51,558 bases of DNA from Heterotrichella gracilis (lineage: Eukaryota; Sar; Xanthophyceae; Tribonematales; Xanthonemataceae): NCBI GenBank assembly GCA_032358255.1, contig JAULBX010026164.1, positions 1 to 51,558 on the forward strand, written 5' to 3'. The position numbers were made by a program, and so were the translations under genes. Below the pieces are notes generated by a model. That model worked only from the letters and a program-made list of their open reading frames with translations. It had not been told where the DNA came from and did no database searches. How positions within the stretch are numbered: position 1 is the first letter of the stretch; every line of letters begins with the position of its first letter. Of the stretch, positions 41,604 to 51,558 are shown piece by piece.

Positions 41604-44600
41604 CTATTCTGGAGGCTCCAGCACCGCCACACCCTTGTTTAAGCGCCGCCCTTCCACCAGCGTCTTGCCGTGCCTGCCCAGCTTCTCCTCCACGTGGAGC
41701 TCCGTGGGCCGCTCCATGAGCGGCTGGTGCTTCACCTGCAACCGCCTTCCCCCCTGCACCCCCTCCCCCCCTCCTCCTCGTGGGGTCACCGCATCCCCCG
41801 CCAGCCGCGCGGCGATGCACTGCAGCATGCCAGCCGACACAAGGTGCTGGTCCAGCATCCTCTGGATGTGCTGCTGTACCCCGTGGTGGGAGTAGGGCGA
41901 GCGCAGAAAGGCCAGGCCCTCGTACCCGCACGCATACAGCAGCAGCGGCTCCTCGGGTGCCATGGCGTACTGTGGTTTGCACGCCTTGCTCTCGATGTCC
42001 AGGAGCTGGAGGACCACGCTGGGGAGCTCCAGGCCCTGACCCACCATGAGCAGCACAGAGGCCATGCACCGCACCTGCAGACCAGCATGCGGTTGGTGTG
42101 CGGCACTTGATTGCAATGACAGCAATGCACCACGAGCAGCACAGAAGCCATGCACTGCACCTGCGGGTCACTGGCCGACAAGCAAGGGAATGTGGTGGGT
42201 GTGCGGTGGTGGGTGCCATACAAGAATACGCAGGTTTCCGATTGCAAGGGAGGTGAAGGGCTTTGCAAGGGATTTGCCGGATGGCGACACAGTGGCATGG
42301 GGTGGTGCACCCTGTAGTTTCACTCAAAGTGCCTTACCAACCCACACCAATTCATATAAAACGGTGAAAATTTCACCTAACTCTGCCCCCATCCCCTCAT
42401 ATTTTGCTTATACAGGATAATAAACAAAAAAAACACGGCATTTCTATCCATGCTCAAAACTTGGCCACATGCTATGGTACCCTCTGCCCCCACCTGGTGC
42501 CACAGGAACGCCGTCCCCCTGATGTACAGCGCGATCAGGCTGCTCCCCCCCGCGCAGCAGTCCCCCATGGGCTCCACCCGGAAGGACATGATGTGGCGCG
42601 TGAAGTGCGACACGTTGCCTGCGTCCACCTTGCAGAAGTGCCGGAAGTCGTGCTCGCCCACCAGGTGCTGCGCAGCTGCCTGCATGGCTGTCACGTCCAG
42701 CTTGCCCCGCTGCACCACAAAGTACTTGTACTCGCGGTACTGTGCGCCAAACCTGCGCATCCAAAAGACGGGTTATGTTACATCATTGTCACTCTAATGA
42801 AGTGTTAACATCCCTCCATGTAAGACAAATAGAAATAAAAAGATAACATGCAGCATTTCGCGTGCAGGAATTATTATAGAATAAATGAATGAAAAAAGGG
42901 AACAAAATTGAAACTAAAGAAAACAAACACCAGAGGCTTGCATACTTCAGTAAAATGGGTATCAAAGTAATAGTCACACTTCAATTGTTGTTGTTTAACA
43001 GCACACTTGCACCTCATGGGGACGCATGGTTGGGTGGTTGCACACACACCGTGCATGGAAGTTGTCTGCCACCGGGGTCCAGCCCAGTACTCGAATGTCC
43101 TCTGGCAGCAGGGCGTTCAGGACAGTGGGGTAATCCATCTCCTGGTGGGTCTCCAGCAAGGGGGCGGTGACTTTGCCCGATGATCGCAACCGCAGAGCCA
43201 CAACCTGGAGTGCGCATGGGCATGCAAATGTTGAAAGAGCAACACGACTGGGATCCACGGTGCATGCAGACTGCAGTGCGTGCCCATTCCGCCGATCAGG
43301 AACGTCTCGGGAGGCTGGGATAGATTTAGGAATGCAGGGTTTTGCAACTCGCACCTGGCCCAGCGCGCCAACACCCTTATCTGTGGCTGCGTGAAATTTT
43401 ACATCTAGGGTTTTAATGGTTTGAGGTTTCGGGTACTTCAAATTTACCTGGCCCAGCGCACTCACGCCCTTGTCTGTGCGTCCACAGCGCGAGTACTGCA
43501 ACTGCTGCCAGTCGGCCTCGTCAGGCACCATGCGCGACTTGCGCAGGGCTAGGAAAAGCTGCCCCTGTGGAAGGTTTCACAACTGTAACGGTAGCGCAGT
43601 TGGTGGGTGCATGCAAGACTGTGGGATCAGCAGAGGATCAACTGAAGAGAAGCCGAACGGCAAGCGCAGAACAAAAAATCAAAGGATGGGTGTCCGCCGC
43701 AGCAATGCTTTACCATATGCCACTCAAGGGAAGCTAAGGATGTACGGTGGCCACTGCTGTCCCCCTTCCCACCCGCAAGTGCTATGGGCATCATTCCGTC
43801 TATCTGCAAGCTTTCAGCTTCGCACCTCAACTGTGTTATCGGTATCTGGCTGTGCCGCAAAGCCCTGGTACCTGTTCCCTAGGTACAGTATCTCCAGCGC
43901 CACATAGCGGGAGTGGTAGGCGGAAAAGTCCAGGGGGCGAGCTGCACGAGGACACACAGCGCACTCTTATGTTGTGTGGTACCGTACTGCTGTCGCCACA
44001 TTTGGGTTTGACACTCAATATGCTGTGTGGTACCGTACTTGTGTCGCCACACTATAGGAATGGACACGCCACAGATACGGGACTACCAGGTGCGGCGCAG
44101 CAGAGGGGAATAAAGAAGGTATTTAAAGCTGTGGGTACCAGGTGCCCTCTACCCAAGGGCTGTACCAGACTCTTGTGTGTGGAACAAGACTGCCGCCCAA
44201 AACACCTGTTGGTGCAGTGATGTCTGAGTGAGTTGAGGGTACCTACCCGCCTTGCCTCTGTGCTTCCTCTTGTGGGTGATAGGCTGGACGCCCCTGGTTG
44301 CTGGAGGATCTGTGACACATGCAAGTAGGCGTTGCTGCTGGTCTGATCTTATTTTGATCAGAAATTATTCGAATATAGTTTCAGCGTTCTAGTGCTTGCA
44401 AGACGACAAGAGATGGACAAGGTGTGTGTTGGGTAGGCCAAATGCATGCATGCACCTATGCATGCATTATGATTTGGGCCAAACGTGTCGTCCATACCTT
44501 CGTCTGACGTGCTGCCTCCATCTGAAATGCTGCAATACTCTTGCTCCACGTGCTCAGCAAGCGCAAAGAGTGTGTCTGCTATTTGTTGTGCGTTGCTTGC

Positions 44601-44672
44601 TTCCAGCACTTGGTCAGGGAACAGCACAGCAAGCACACTCGACAGCTGCTCCTGCATACTGGGCGAAGCCAT
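41604..44672 (-). CDS. PUS3: tRNA pseudouridine(38/39) synthase (PUS3/Deg1, TruA family)
   Basis: Seven exons: 44498-44672, 44247-44309, 43826-43941, 43448-43564, 43050-43204, 42494-42752, 41604-42074; 451 residues, phases agree. After an acidic leader and a basic stretch (THKRKHRGKA) the family signature RPLDFSAYHSRYVALEILYL and YQGFAAQ opens the fold. The catalytic loop is YSRCGRTDKGVSALGQ with Asp149 intact. LLPEDIRVLGWTPV, NFHARFGAQYREYKY, EHDFRHFCK and FLWHQVRCM complete the active site. The enzyme isomerises U38 and U39 in the tRNA anticodon arm, in cytosol or nucleus. The C-terminal ~60 residues are a basic, Gly-rich extension. The ATG at 44672 is the first in the open frame. Exon edges are duplicated at 42040-42166 and 43348-43488. 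Confidence 0.95.
42040..42166. repeat. Copied acceptor edge of PUS3 last exon
   Basis: GAGCAGCACAGAGGCCATGCACCGCACCTGCAG-type text at the acceptor (about 42049-42080) recurs at about 42133-42163 with a few changes, so a second acceptor-like site lies in the intron. Confidence 0.8.
43348..43490. repeat. Copied donor edge of PUS3 exon 4
   Basis: ACCTGGCCCAGCGC plus the following 25 bases occur at about 43351-43388 and 43446-43486. A TCTAGGGTTTTAATGGTTTG filler lies between. Confidence 0.85.
43968..44055. repeat. Short tandem duplication in PUS3 intron
   Basis: Two copies of ATGYTGTGTGGTACCGTACT followed by GTCGCCACA, about 52 bases apart, purely intronic. Confidence 0.88.
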
Positions 44673-45516
44673 GCTTGCTTTCGAAAACGTTATTGTTTCA
44701 AGTGCATTGGAAGAGAGGTCTACTGATACGTCTGGCGTTACGTCAAGTCCACGATGGCTGCTCCTCAATTTCCAATCTCTCTGTGTTTCAACAGCACCGG
44801 CACAAGGAGAGTTTGTGAACAGAAGTAGTTATCTCTGTGAGTTCTGTAAACCCAGGTGCCTGTGATGTGGCACCACCAGTGCTTGTTGGCGAGCAGAATA
44901 GGGAGGTGAAATTTGTCAAGAGGGGGGGGCAAGAGCTTGAAGTGCGGGATTTTGGATGTCTCCGACGTTAATCCTTTAGTTCTGTTGTTAATTTTTTGCA
45001 AAGCTCGAATTATTTGTCTGCGGCAAGTACAGCCTCTGCTAGTGCTTTCAACATGCAGCAATGCGCGCATAGACGGCTTGATAAGCTTGAAAGCTAGTTG
45101 CGCGCCGAAAAAGAAATTCAATTACCGAAACGCACTTTCTCAGACCCTAGCATAGGGTTCCAAGGGGTCAGCAGGCAGTGTGGATCGCCGCAGAGTCCTA
45201 AAAACTGGGGTTACGGTAAACACACCAGACACACACACAACAGTGCACTTGCTTGGGCTATCCACCCTCCTCTTTGACCTGAAGGACTGCCTGTGCTGTG
45301 TACGACAACTGTACGTCCTTGTGGACAGTGTATGTAAACTGCTCACACGCCGAGAGGGCTGTGGTTCTTGACAAGCGAGAGGAGTTGCAACCCGCAAACA
45401 CAAACTCCCTTGTACCCTTTGGCTTGAACGGTGCAAAAGCCAGGCTTCAACTAGTTGGTTCCAGACGGAGTTATTGAACTTCGCCACTTTCCCTTGCGCT
45501 CCGTTGAAGGCTCAGC
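44673..45516. other. Divergent intergenic region (PUS3 / NusG-like)
   Basis: About 845 bases. No supportable coding sequence, apart from the open but ATG-less extension of PUS3 exon 1 to about 44768. Presumed promoters of both genes. Confidence 0.5.
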
Positions 45517-48500
45517 ATGCAAAGCCGTCAGGTGTCGCAGCCTGCGCCCCTGCTGCCCCAGCACCACCGCCAGCAGGGCCGGTCCGTCACCACTGCCGCC
45601 AACCCCCGCCAGGCCAAGAAGCGGGTCCTCAAGCCGCCGTCGCTGCAGCGCCGCATCCCCTTCGGCACCATCCCGGAGCAGGCGGACAAGCGGTGGCTCA
45701 TAACGGACGAGGTCCACGTGGAGCAGCAGCTTGCGGAGCTGGAGGAGTACCGCCAGGGGACGGAGGACGAGGAGGAGGAAGACAGGCGGCGGCGGAGGGC
45801 CACCGCGGGGGAGGCGTTCCTCAAGCGCGACCAGCAGTGGCAGGAGCTGGAGGGGGAGCTGTATGTGACAGTCAAGGGGTGCGTCAGGGGCACACACACG
45901 CACACAGATACACACTCGGCGTATTTGACAGCCGCTGAAACAACCTTCCACTGCCTCTCTAGGCGTTTGCACGAGTGGTGTGCTACTTTGGAGTGTCATG
46001 TCAATATGCATGCATATGAGTGCCCACCACGACCACTGCTGCCTCCACCGCCACCACCCGCACCGCCACCATCTTGAACACCACCCCTGTTTGTTGCAGG
46101 CGCAAGGTGGTCAATGCCGGCTGCCTAGGGAAAGGGGAGCAGCGCTGGTGGGCGCTCTGGGTAAGGCACTGGCACCCACACACCTAGGCTGAATTCATCG
46201 CTTAGGGTTTAGGGTTTCTTTCCTGCAGCGCTGCACAGCGCCCTCACAATACCCCTTTATATTGGAAACTGACTGCCCTCACACACAGCCTCACAGCCAC
46301 ACGCATATCCGCCCCCCCCCCACACACACACATACCACCTGTCTCAACCCCTGCCGGCACCACCGAGGCACAAACCTTAGGGTTTTCTGGGGTTTCGTGA
46401 CCCCGCTGCGTGCCTGCCAGGTGGCGGAGCGCAAGGAGGCGCAGGTAGGCGAGTGGCTTGAGGACCAGATCCGAGCCCTGGGCCCAATCGAGGATGCTGA
46501 AACAGGGGAGTACGTGCGGCGCCGCACCGAGACCTGGCTGCCGAAAAAGAAGATCAAGGCGTGGAGCCCCAGGTGCGTGGCATTTTCTGGGGTTGGGTCA
46601 GCAGCAGACTTGGTTGTCATTTCCACCTTAGTGGAATGCCAGTACCTATTTCTGGGTGGGAGCACATTGGATGAGGAGCTAAAGCTCTCTTTGACACTGG
46701 ACTTGCAAGTGTTGACATTGGCATGCTCGCGGCCAGCTGCATCAGGGGAACTTACTAGCGCTCGATCAATGCCCTCTAGTTGCATATAGGGCCATACCCA
46801 CCCACACCACCCTTGCCTCCCCCCCAGGAGTGAGAAGATGGGCACCAAGTGGGTGAAGTACGGTGGCGGCGGCTGGCTGTTCCTGAGCTGCGTCATGGAC
46901 AACGCTGCTGACAAGGTGATCAAGGAGAACATGATGGTGCGCAACTACAGGGACTACATGTCGGTGGACGGGGTAAGTGGCGGGACCCTAAGCCCTACAC
47001 CCTAAGCTGTAAACCCTAAACTACAGGGACTACAAGTAGTCCATGCGTGATGTGGCACCAATCTGCGCTGCATGGTGCTTGGCTTTCTTTAATAATGAAT
47101 CATAATCATTAATGTGCTTGTAGCAACAATCTGGACCAATCTGAGGCTGATTGCTTGCGCTGCAGAAAGTCATCCCGGAGCCATGCACAGAGGAGTTCAT
47201 GAAGACTGTGCATGAGGTGCGGCTGAAGGGGTTTGAGCTTAGGGTTTAGGGTTTAGGGTTTGAGTTCGTGAAAACCGCGCATGAGGTGCGATGCGGCTAA
47301 TAAGGGGTTTTAGGGGCTGTGGGGCTTTCAAGCTCTATGGGTTTCCATCTAATCTGGGGGTTTGGTGGAACGCCTGTGTTACCAAATAACATTCATGAAA
47401 TTGAGGCACCCAGGGCCGCATGGGTTTTCAGGCCTTGCCTCAATCCAAACCTCATCACCCTTGCTCTCCTGCAAGTCATGGACACTGCACACCCAAACCA
47501 CCAGATCAAGGCATGCTGCCATGCGCGTTCCTCTGGGGACATGCATGTATATGCTCCCAGCAAGCGCCAAAAGTGCATCTGCATACTTGGTGTGCATCGC
47601 TTGCCATGCGACTCTTCACATACAAGCCGAGGTAGGCAGACCCTGACGAGGGTTTTGTTGTGGTGCTTTGCAGTGGCTGGAGCTGAACGAGGATGAGGAC
47701 GAGGAGGAGGCCAAGCTGGAGTATTATGGCATTGCAAGCGGGGTGGTGAAGTCAAAGGTGAGGGGAAAAGCTGGGTGCACAACCTGAAGGAAATCAGCTT
47801 TTGGGAGCCGTACCTTGCCCAGCTCCACTGCATTGCCATCTGCATCATGTGGATCGGGATGTGTATGTGGTTTGATGCTAAGATGGGGGGAAGTAGCGAA
47901 CGATATCGCCTGGTCGGGGGAGTGTATGCAAATCTCAACACAAACCCCCACAAATGCTTCTCGACCCCCAAACCCTCCACTCCCACCCGCCACTCACCGT
48001 CATTTTGTGGAACTCACCTCGTACCCACCGCGTGCAGAGCGAGCGCATGGACGACAGCGGCTCACAGTTTGTGGATGAGTACCGCGCCGAGGAGGGGGGG
48101 TACAAGAACCGAGGCAGGAAGGGTGGGGAGGCCCAAACTGTCAAGAGCTACAAGAGCGATGCCTACATCGGCACGCACAGCAACCCCAGCCGGTGGTACG
48201 AGCCAGGGCAAGGGGAGGAGGCCGGCGGGGATGCGCGCGGGGAGGGCAGGGAGGGGCGGCGGGGGCGTGAGGAGGGGCCCCGCGAGGGCGGCGGGTGGAA
48301 CACGGCGCCTGTGCGGGAGGGGAGGGAATGGCAGCAGCGGGAGGGTCCCCGGGAGGGTCGGGACCGCGACGGTCCCCGGGAGGCCGCCGGGTGGAACACC
48401 GCGCCGGCGCGGGATGGTGGGGACCGGCGGCAGCGGGACGGTCCCCGGGAGGGTAGCGGGTGGAACACTGCGCCTGCGCGGGAGGGGCGGGAGCAGCGTC

Positions 48501-50838
48501 AAGGGTGCGTTTGTGGGTGACTGGCTGGGGTTTAGGGTCTAGGGTTTGGGGCACATACATGTGTGGCTGATTGGGGTTCAGGGAGCGACAACAATGATGC
48601 ATGCGTGTGTGGCTGGTGCAGCCAAGCGTCAATGTTACTCTGTTTTGTTATTCAACTGTTTATAGACTAGGACTTTGACCGCTTTCCTTTCCCTTTCTTA
48701 TGACAATATTGGGTGCCCCTGCAGGGAGCCGCGCAGGGAGGTGCGCAGCGACAACCGCAGGACCCCCAGGGGGCAGACACCCGAGGGCACAGACATGGGA
48801 GCAGGGCGCCACCTGCCTATGCGCGACCTGCCCACCATCATGGGCGGGGAGGCGCGCTGGTCTCCCAACCAGGACTCGCGCGGTGAACAGGTGGGTGCAG
48901 GGGTCTAGGTTATAGGGTTTGGGATCACACTGTGCTCCCCCGATCAGGGCTCAGTGAGATACTCTACCGGTCCGAACATGTCCCCTATAATCGGGTGGTG
49001 AACGGTTGGGTGGGGCACCGGCGGTGGACAGTTTGAAATGCACACAAGGTACTTAGCTATGCCGTGCAGCATGTGTGGTGGAGGTTCTAAGGATGCTTTG
49101 GCGCTGTGTAATGCTGGGCCGACTGCCAACCTTGCTGCCGCAATGCATGGTTTTGCGTTTAGTTGTACCTTAGTATCGAATCCCCTCCCCATGTAATGTG
49201 AGTACATCACAAATAGACACCACTGCATTTCTGCCCCTGCCCAGGCCCTGCCCGCCCCCCACCTCATCCCCCTTCAGGACTCGTTCTCCCACCCTAAACC
49301 CTAAACCCGTCCCTTCAGGACCGCGATGGCGGCTTCAGCGAGGGCTGGTACACCGGAAGCACCCCAGGCACCTCGGGGGGCAACGACACCGGCCGCACCG
49401 ACTTCAACCCTGCCAAAAACCCTAGCGGGGCCTCCACCGACTGGGAGCAGTGGGGGAGCACCCCCGGTGGCAGCGAAAGCAGCAGCGGCAGCGGCTCGGG
49501 CCAGGCTAGCCTCTTGGATGATGGGCTGAGCGGGGATCAAGGGGTGGTGTGGGAGGATTGGAGCTGGGGGGAGGAGAGGAATGTGACCGAGGTGGGTGCC
49601 CCTGTGTTGCCCTGTACGTGTGATCGCGGATCTGCACTGGGGTTCTGAAAATGCTCACTCCCGGAATGGCCTATGGCAAGGAATTGCTGCAGTAGCCACC
49701 ATCATTGATCATGTTATTCTGTCATTCTGTAGGTGCCCATATAGTATCAGAGCTCTGTTGCAATCGCACATGCAATATTGAACCCACATGACTAGCTTTT
49801 TTGGGGTCACACATGCAATCAAGGGCCCACCCGACTGGCGCATGTAATTGCAGGTGGGGAAGTGGCTGCAGTCGGGGGAACCCATGGATGCGGCTGGCGG
49901 TGCGGAGGTGGGGGAGGTGGCTGGTGGGGTGGCGGCGGAGGGGGTGGCGCAGGCGAGCGAGGAGGTTTCGCCTCAGGTTGTGGAGGTTTCGCCTGAGCCT
50001 GAGGTGAAGCGCAGGCAGAGGAGGAAGGCGGAGCCGGTGGACATGAGCCAGGTGAGTAAAAACCCTAGCAAAAACTTTAGCATCTTCTCGTGCGGGCTTC
50101 TCATGCGGCGCCTGGATTGCTGTGGTAGCAAATCACACAAACTCATTTAACCCCAAACAAATAGTAGCACTGTATCGTTCAGTTGGCCACCATCTGCCAC
50201 ACTTGAAAGAGTTTCAGTTAAGCCTTGGCTCTAGGACTGGGGTGAGGCATACCCAGACATGCTAACCTGGCTTCGAAGCTGGGAAGCAAATACTTACTTA
50301 CTGTATCGTTCAAGGTGGAGGTATGTATCTGCAGTGAAACGGAGGAAATGTGTTTTTTACATGTGTGTGCAGCAGGCTTTCCATTATTATTCTGTTACAT
50401 AGTATGGTGATACGCGCCAGAAATATTGATCTTTACCTTGCTATGCAGGTTGTGTCCTCCACCCGCCAGCCGCGTGCGCTGCGCGACGTCGAAAAGGTCC
50501 CCACCCGCACCAGGAGAAAGGCGGAGCCGCAGCCAGATGCACCCGCCACTACGTTGACCACCCCTGCACCCGAGCCCTCTACCGCAGTCGCCGCTGCTCC
50601 TGCTGCTCCAGTGGCTGCGCCTATTGTGCACATTGAGGGTGCCGAGAGCGCAGCCCGTGGTGGGGGTGGTGGAGGTGTGAAGGCGGGGGACAGCGTGGCG
50701 GTGATTTCGGGTCCGTTTGTGGATCTGAGGGGCCGCGTGGAGGAGGTGGGCGGTGGCAAGGTGAAGGCCAAGCTTGACATGTGGGGGAATGAGGTGGTGG
50801 TGGAGCTGAACACAGGGGATGTGCGCACAGTGGCCTAG
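45517..50838 (+). CDS. Plastid-type NusG/Spt5-like factor (NGN + KOW, pTAC13-like) with GW-repeat insert
   Basis: Eleven exons: 45517-45878, 46100-46160, 46421-46572, 46828-46972, 47166-47216, 47674-47757, 48038-48504, 48725-48890, 49319-49591, 49854-50051, 50449-50838; 782 residues with matching phases. The leader is Gln/Ser/Arg-rich, acid-poor and transit-peptide-like. An NGN domain at about 134-255 includes EQRWWALWVAERKEAQV, TWLPKKKIKAW and GGGGWLFLSCVMDNAADKVI. A KOW domain at about 731-782 has AGDSVAVISGPFVDLRGRV and NEVVVELNTGDVRTV. NusG-type factors bind RNA polymerase and aid elongation; plant pTAC13 is a plastid member. Between the domains lie ~450 disordered residues with three GWNTAP repeats (Trp 372, 404, 427) in an Arg/Glu/Gly-rich context, and further Trp-rich acidic text (WEDWSWGEE). 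This recalls the WG/GW repeats of SPT5L/KTF1. The nuclear alternative cannot be excluded. Confidence 0.83.
46203..46222. repeat. TTTAGGG tract
   Basis: GCTTAGGGTTTAGGGTTTC about 40 bases after the donor at 46160 of the NusG-like gene. Confidence 0.8.
46950..47050. repeat. Copied donor edge of NusG-like exon 4 with CCCTAAA filler
   Basis: ACTACAGGGACTACATG in the exon and ACTACAGGGACTACAAG at about 47022. CCCTAAGCCCTACACCCTAA and AAACCCTAAAC lie between. Confidence 0.8.
47190..47310. repeat. Copied donor edge of NusG-like exon 5 with three TTTAGGG units
   Basis: GTTCATGAAGACTGTGCATG followed by AGGTGCGG recurs as GTTCGTGAAAACCGCGCATG followed by AGGTGCGA at about 47263-47292. TTAGGGTTTAGGGTTTAGGG sits between. 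This is the clearest single example in the window. Confidence 0.92.
48285..48490. repeat. Coding minisatellite encoding GWNTAP repeats
   Basis: Three imperfect units of about 70-95 bases with the GGTGGAACAC core and CCCGGGAGG linkers inside exon 7 of the NusG-like gene. Confidence 0.85.
49266..49325. repeat. Duplicated acceptor with CCCTAAACCCTAAACCC filler
   Basis: CCCCTTCAGGACTCG at about 49269 and CCCTTCAGGACCGCG at the real acceptor (exon start 49319) flank two full CCCTAAA units. Confidence 0.85.
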
Positions 50839-51165
50839 GGTTTAGGGATTAGGGTCGAGCAGTAGGGCACCGAGGAGGTGGTGGAGCTGAATGCAGGGGA
50901 TGTGCGCACCGTGGCCAAGGGTTAAGGGTGGAAAATTTAGTGTTTGTTGAACGAAGTGGTGGCGGAGGTGAGCGCAGGAGATGTGCGCACAATGACTTAG
51001 GGTTTAGGCTTGTGGGATCATGAATCATGAAGCAGGGTTTAGGGGGGATAAGGTGGTGTGGAGCTGGTCAGCAGAGATGTGCGCATTGAGGTATAGGGTT
51101 GGGGTGTATGGGTTAGGGTTTAGGGAATGAGGTGGTGGTGCTGCTGCTTGCCTCAGATGTGCACC
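50764..51165. repeat. Five decaying copies of the NusG-like coding end in the 3' UTR
   Basis: The coding end GTGGAGCTGAACACAGGGGA plus TGTGCGCACAGTGGCC recurs at about 50879-50914, 50966-50995, 51057-51088 and, faintly, 51130-51165. TTTAGGG-type text follows each copy. Similarity falls with distance from the gene, except that spacing varies (about 75-100 bases). Confidence 0.88.
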
Positions 51166-51349
51166 ACTTGATCTGGGGTTGCGACTTTTGTTCCAACCCT
51201 GTAAGCCTTAGGGCTGTTGGGGTCAGGGACAGAAAGCTGAGCTGGCGGGGCGGGTGAGGAATGTTGTGCTGTTATCAGGGAGAAACTGCTGGATGACTGT
51301 AGTGTGATAAACTCAACGCATGGGTTGGGAATTGCAACTTGGTTGGCTT

Positions 51350-51354
51350 TGTAA
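51350..51354 (+). terminator. Possible TGTAA polyadenylation signal, NusG-like gene
   Basis: TGTAA about 510 bases after the stop; another at 51445-51449. Both lie beyond the decaying coding copies. Confidence 0.3.
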
Positions 51355-51489
51355 TGCAAAGTACACCCAGTGCGTTGAACGGGTGTATTGAAGACTGGTT
51401 TCTTGACCAGCTTTCGTTTGATGTGAAGTGTCTTGCTCAAAGCTTGTAAATGAAAGCAACCTCTTGGATTCAACGGCTGCGCCAGCATC

Positions 51490-51552
51490 CACGGCGTATG
51501 GGCGTATGGCGTATGTGGCGTATGTGGCGTATGCTGGCGTATGGCATACGCC
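51490..51552. repeat. GGCGTATG minisatellite with terminal inverted pair
   Basis: About six units of GGCGTATG or TGGCGTATG, the last meeting its complement (GGCGTATG, one G, CATACGCC), which could form an 8-base hairpin. The window ends here. Confidence 0.85.
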
Positions 51553-51558
51553 CGGTGC

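Noticed and set aside
41521..42327. 268-codon minus-strand frame overlapping PUS3
   Set aside because: Same strand but another frame than PUS3 exon 7. The PUS3 frame carries conserved family sequence and correct splice phase.
50215..50300. Structured RNA in the last NusG-like intron
   Set aside because: Some complementary GC-rich pieces, but no stem set matching a known snoRNA or tRNA pattern.
1..51558. Subtelomeric origin because of TTTAGGG repeats
   Set aside because: The repeats are short, degenerate, in both orientations and tied to exon edges, and the genes are housekeeping genes. There is no long array or gene-poor stretch.

Overview
The window is nuclear DNA of a green alga (Chlorophyta). 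The genes are GC-rich, split by many short GT-AG introns, lie on both strands, and encode proteins of plant/algal type: an ELIP with three helices, a plant-PUS5-like RluA protein, a NusG-like factor with a transit-peptide-like start, and a transaldolase-family protein with a transit-peptide-like start. TGTAA polyadenylation signals follow several stops. Telomere-type TTTAGGG units, not the TTTTAGGG of Chlamydomonas, are scattered through the introns. I see no transposon, CRISPR, rRNA or convincing tRNA. All exon models are my own splices, checked for GT..AG ends and reading phase but not for transcripts.

Left third (1-21 kb): a secreted DNRLRE/CBM96-like protein (-, runs off the left edge), a PUS5-like pseudouridine-synthase-fold protein (-) whose catalytic Asp is Gly, a voltage-gated K+ channel with a degenerate cyclic-nucleotide-binding domain (-), a transaldolase-like protein (+) whose Schiff-base Lys is Arg, and an ELIP (-).

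Middle (21-37 kb): an Abraxas-like MPN- protein (+, divergent from the ELIP), a WD40 protein (+), a probable SAGA-type zinc-finger protein (-), and an HCN-like channel (+).

Right third (37-51.5 kb): spliceosomal SmF (+), a TLC-domain membrane protein (-), tRNA pseudouridine synthase PUS3 (-), and a plastid-type NusG/KOW protein (+) with a disordered insert carrying three GWNTAP repeats.

The genes do not form one pathway. The strongest common signal is structural. In most genes a piece of an exon edge (donor side, acceptor side, or the stop-codon end) is tandemly duplicated into the adjacent intron or 3' UTR, often with TTTAGGG/CCCTAAA-like filler between copies. Copies range from nearly identical to barely recognisable. 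This looks like a continuing genome-wide process of local duplication, plausibly linked to double-strand-break repair and to intron gain or growth.
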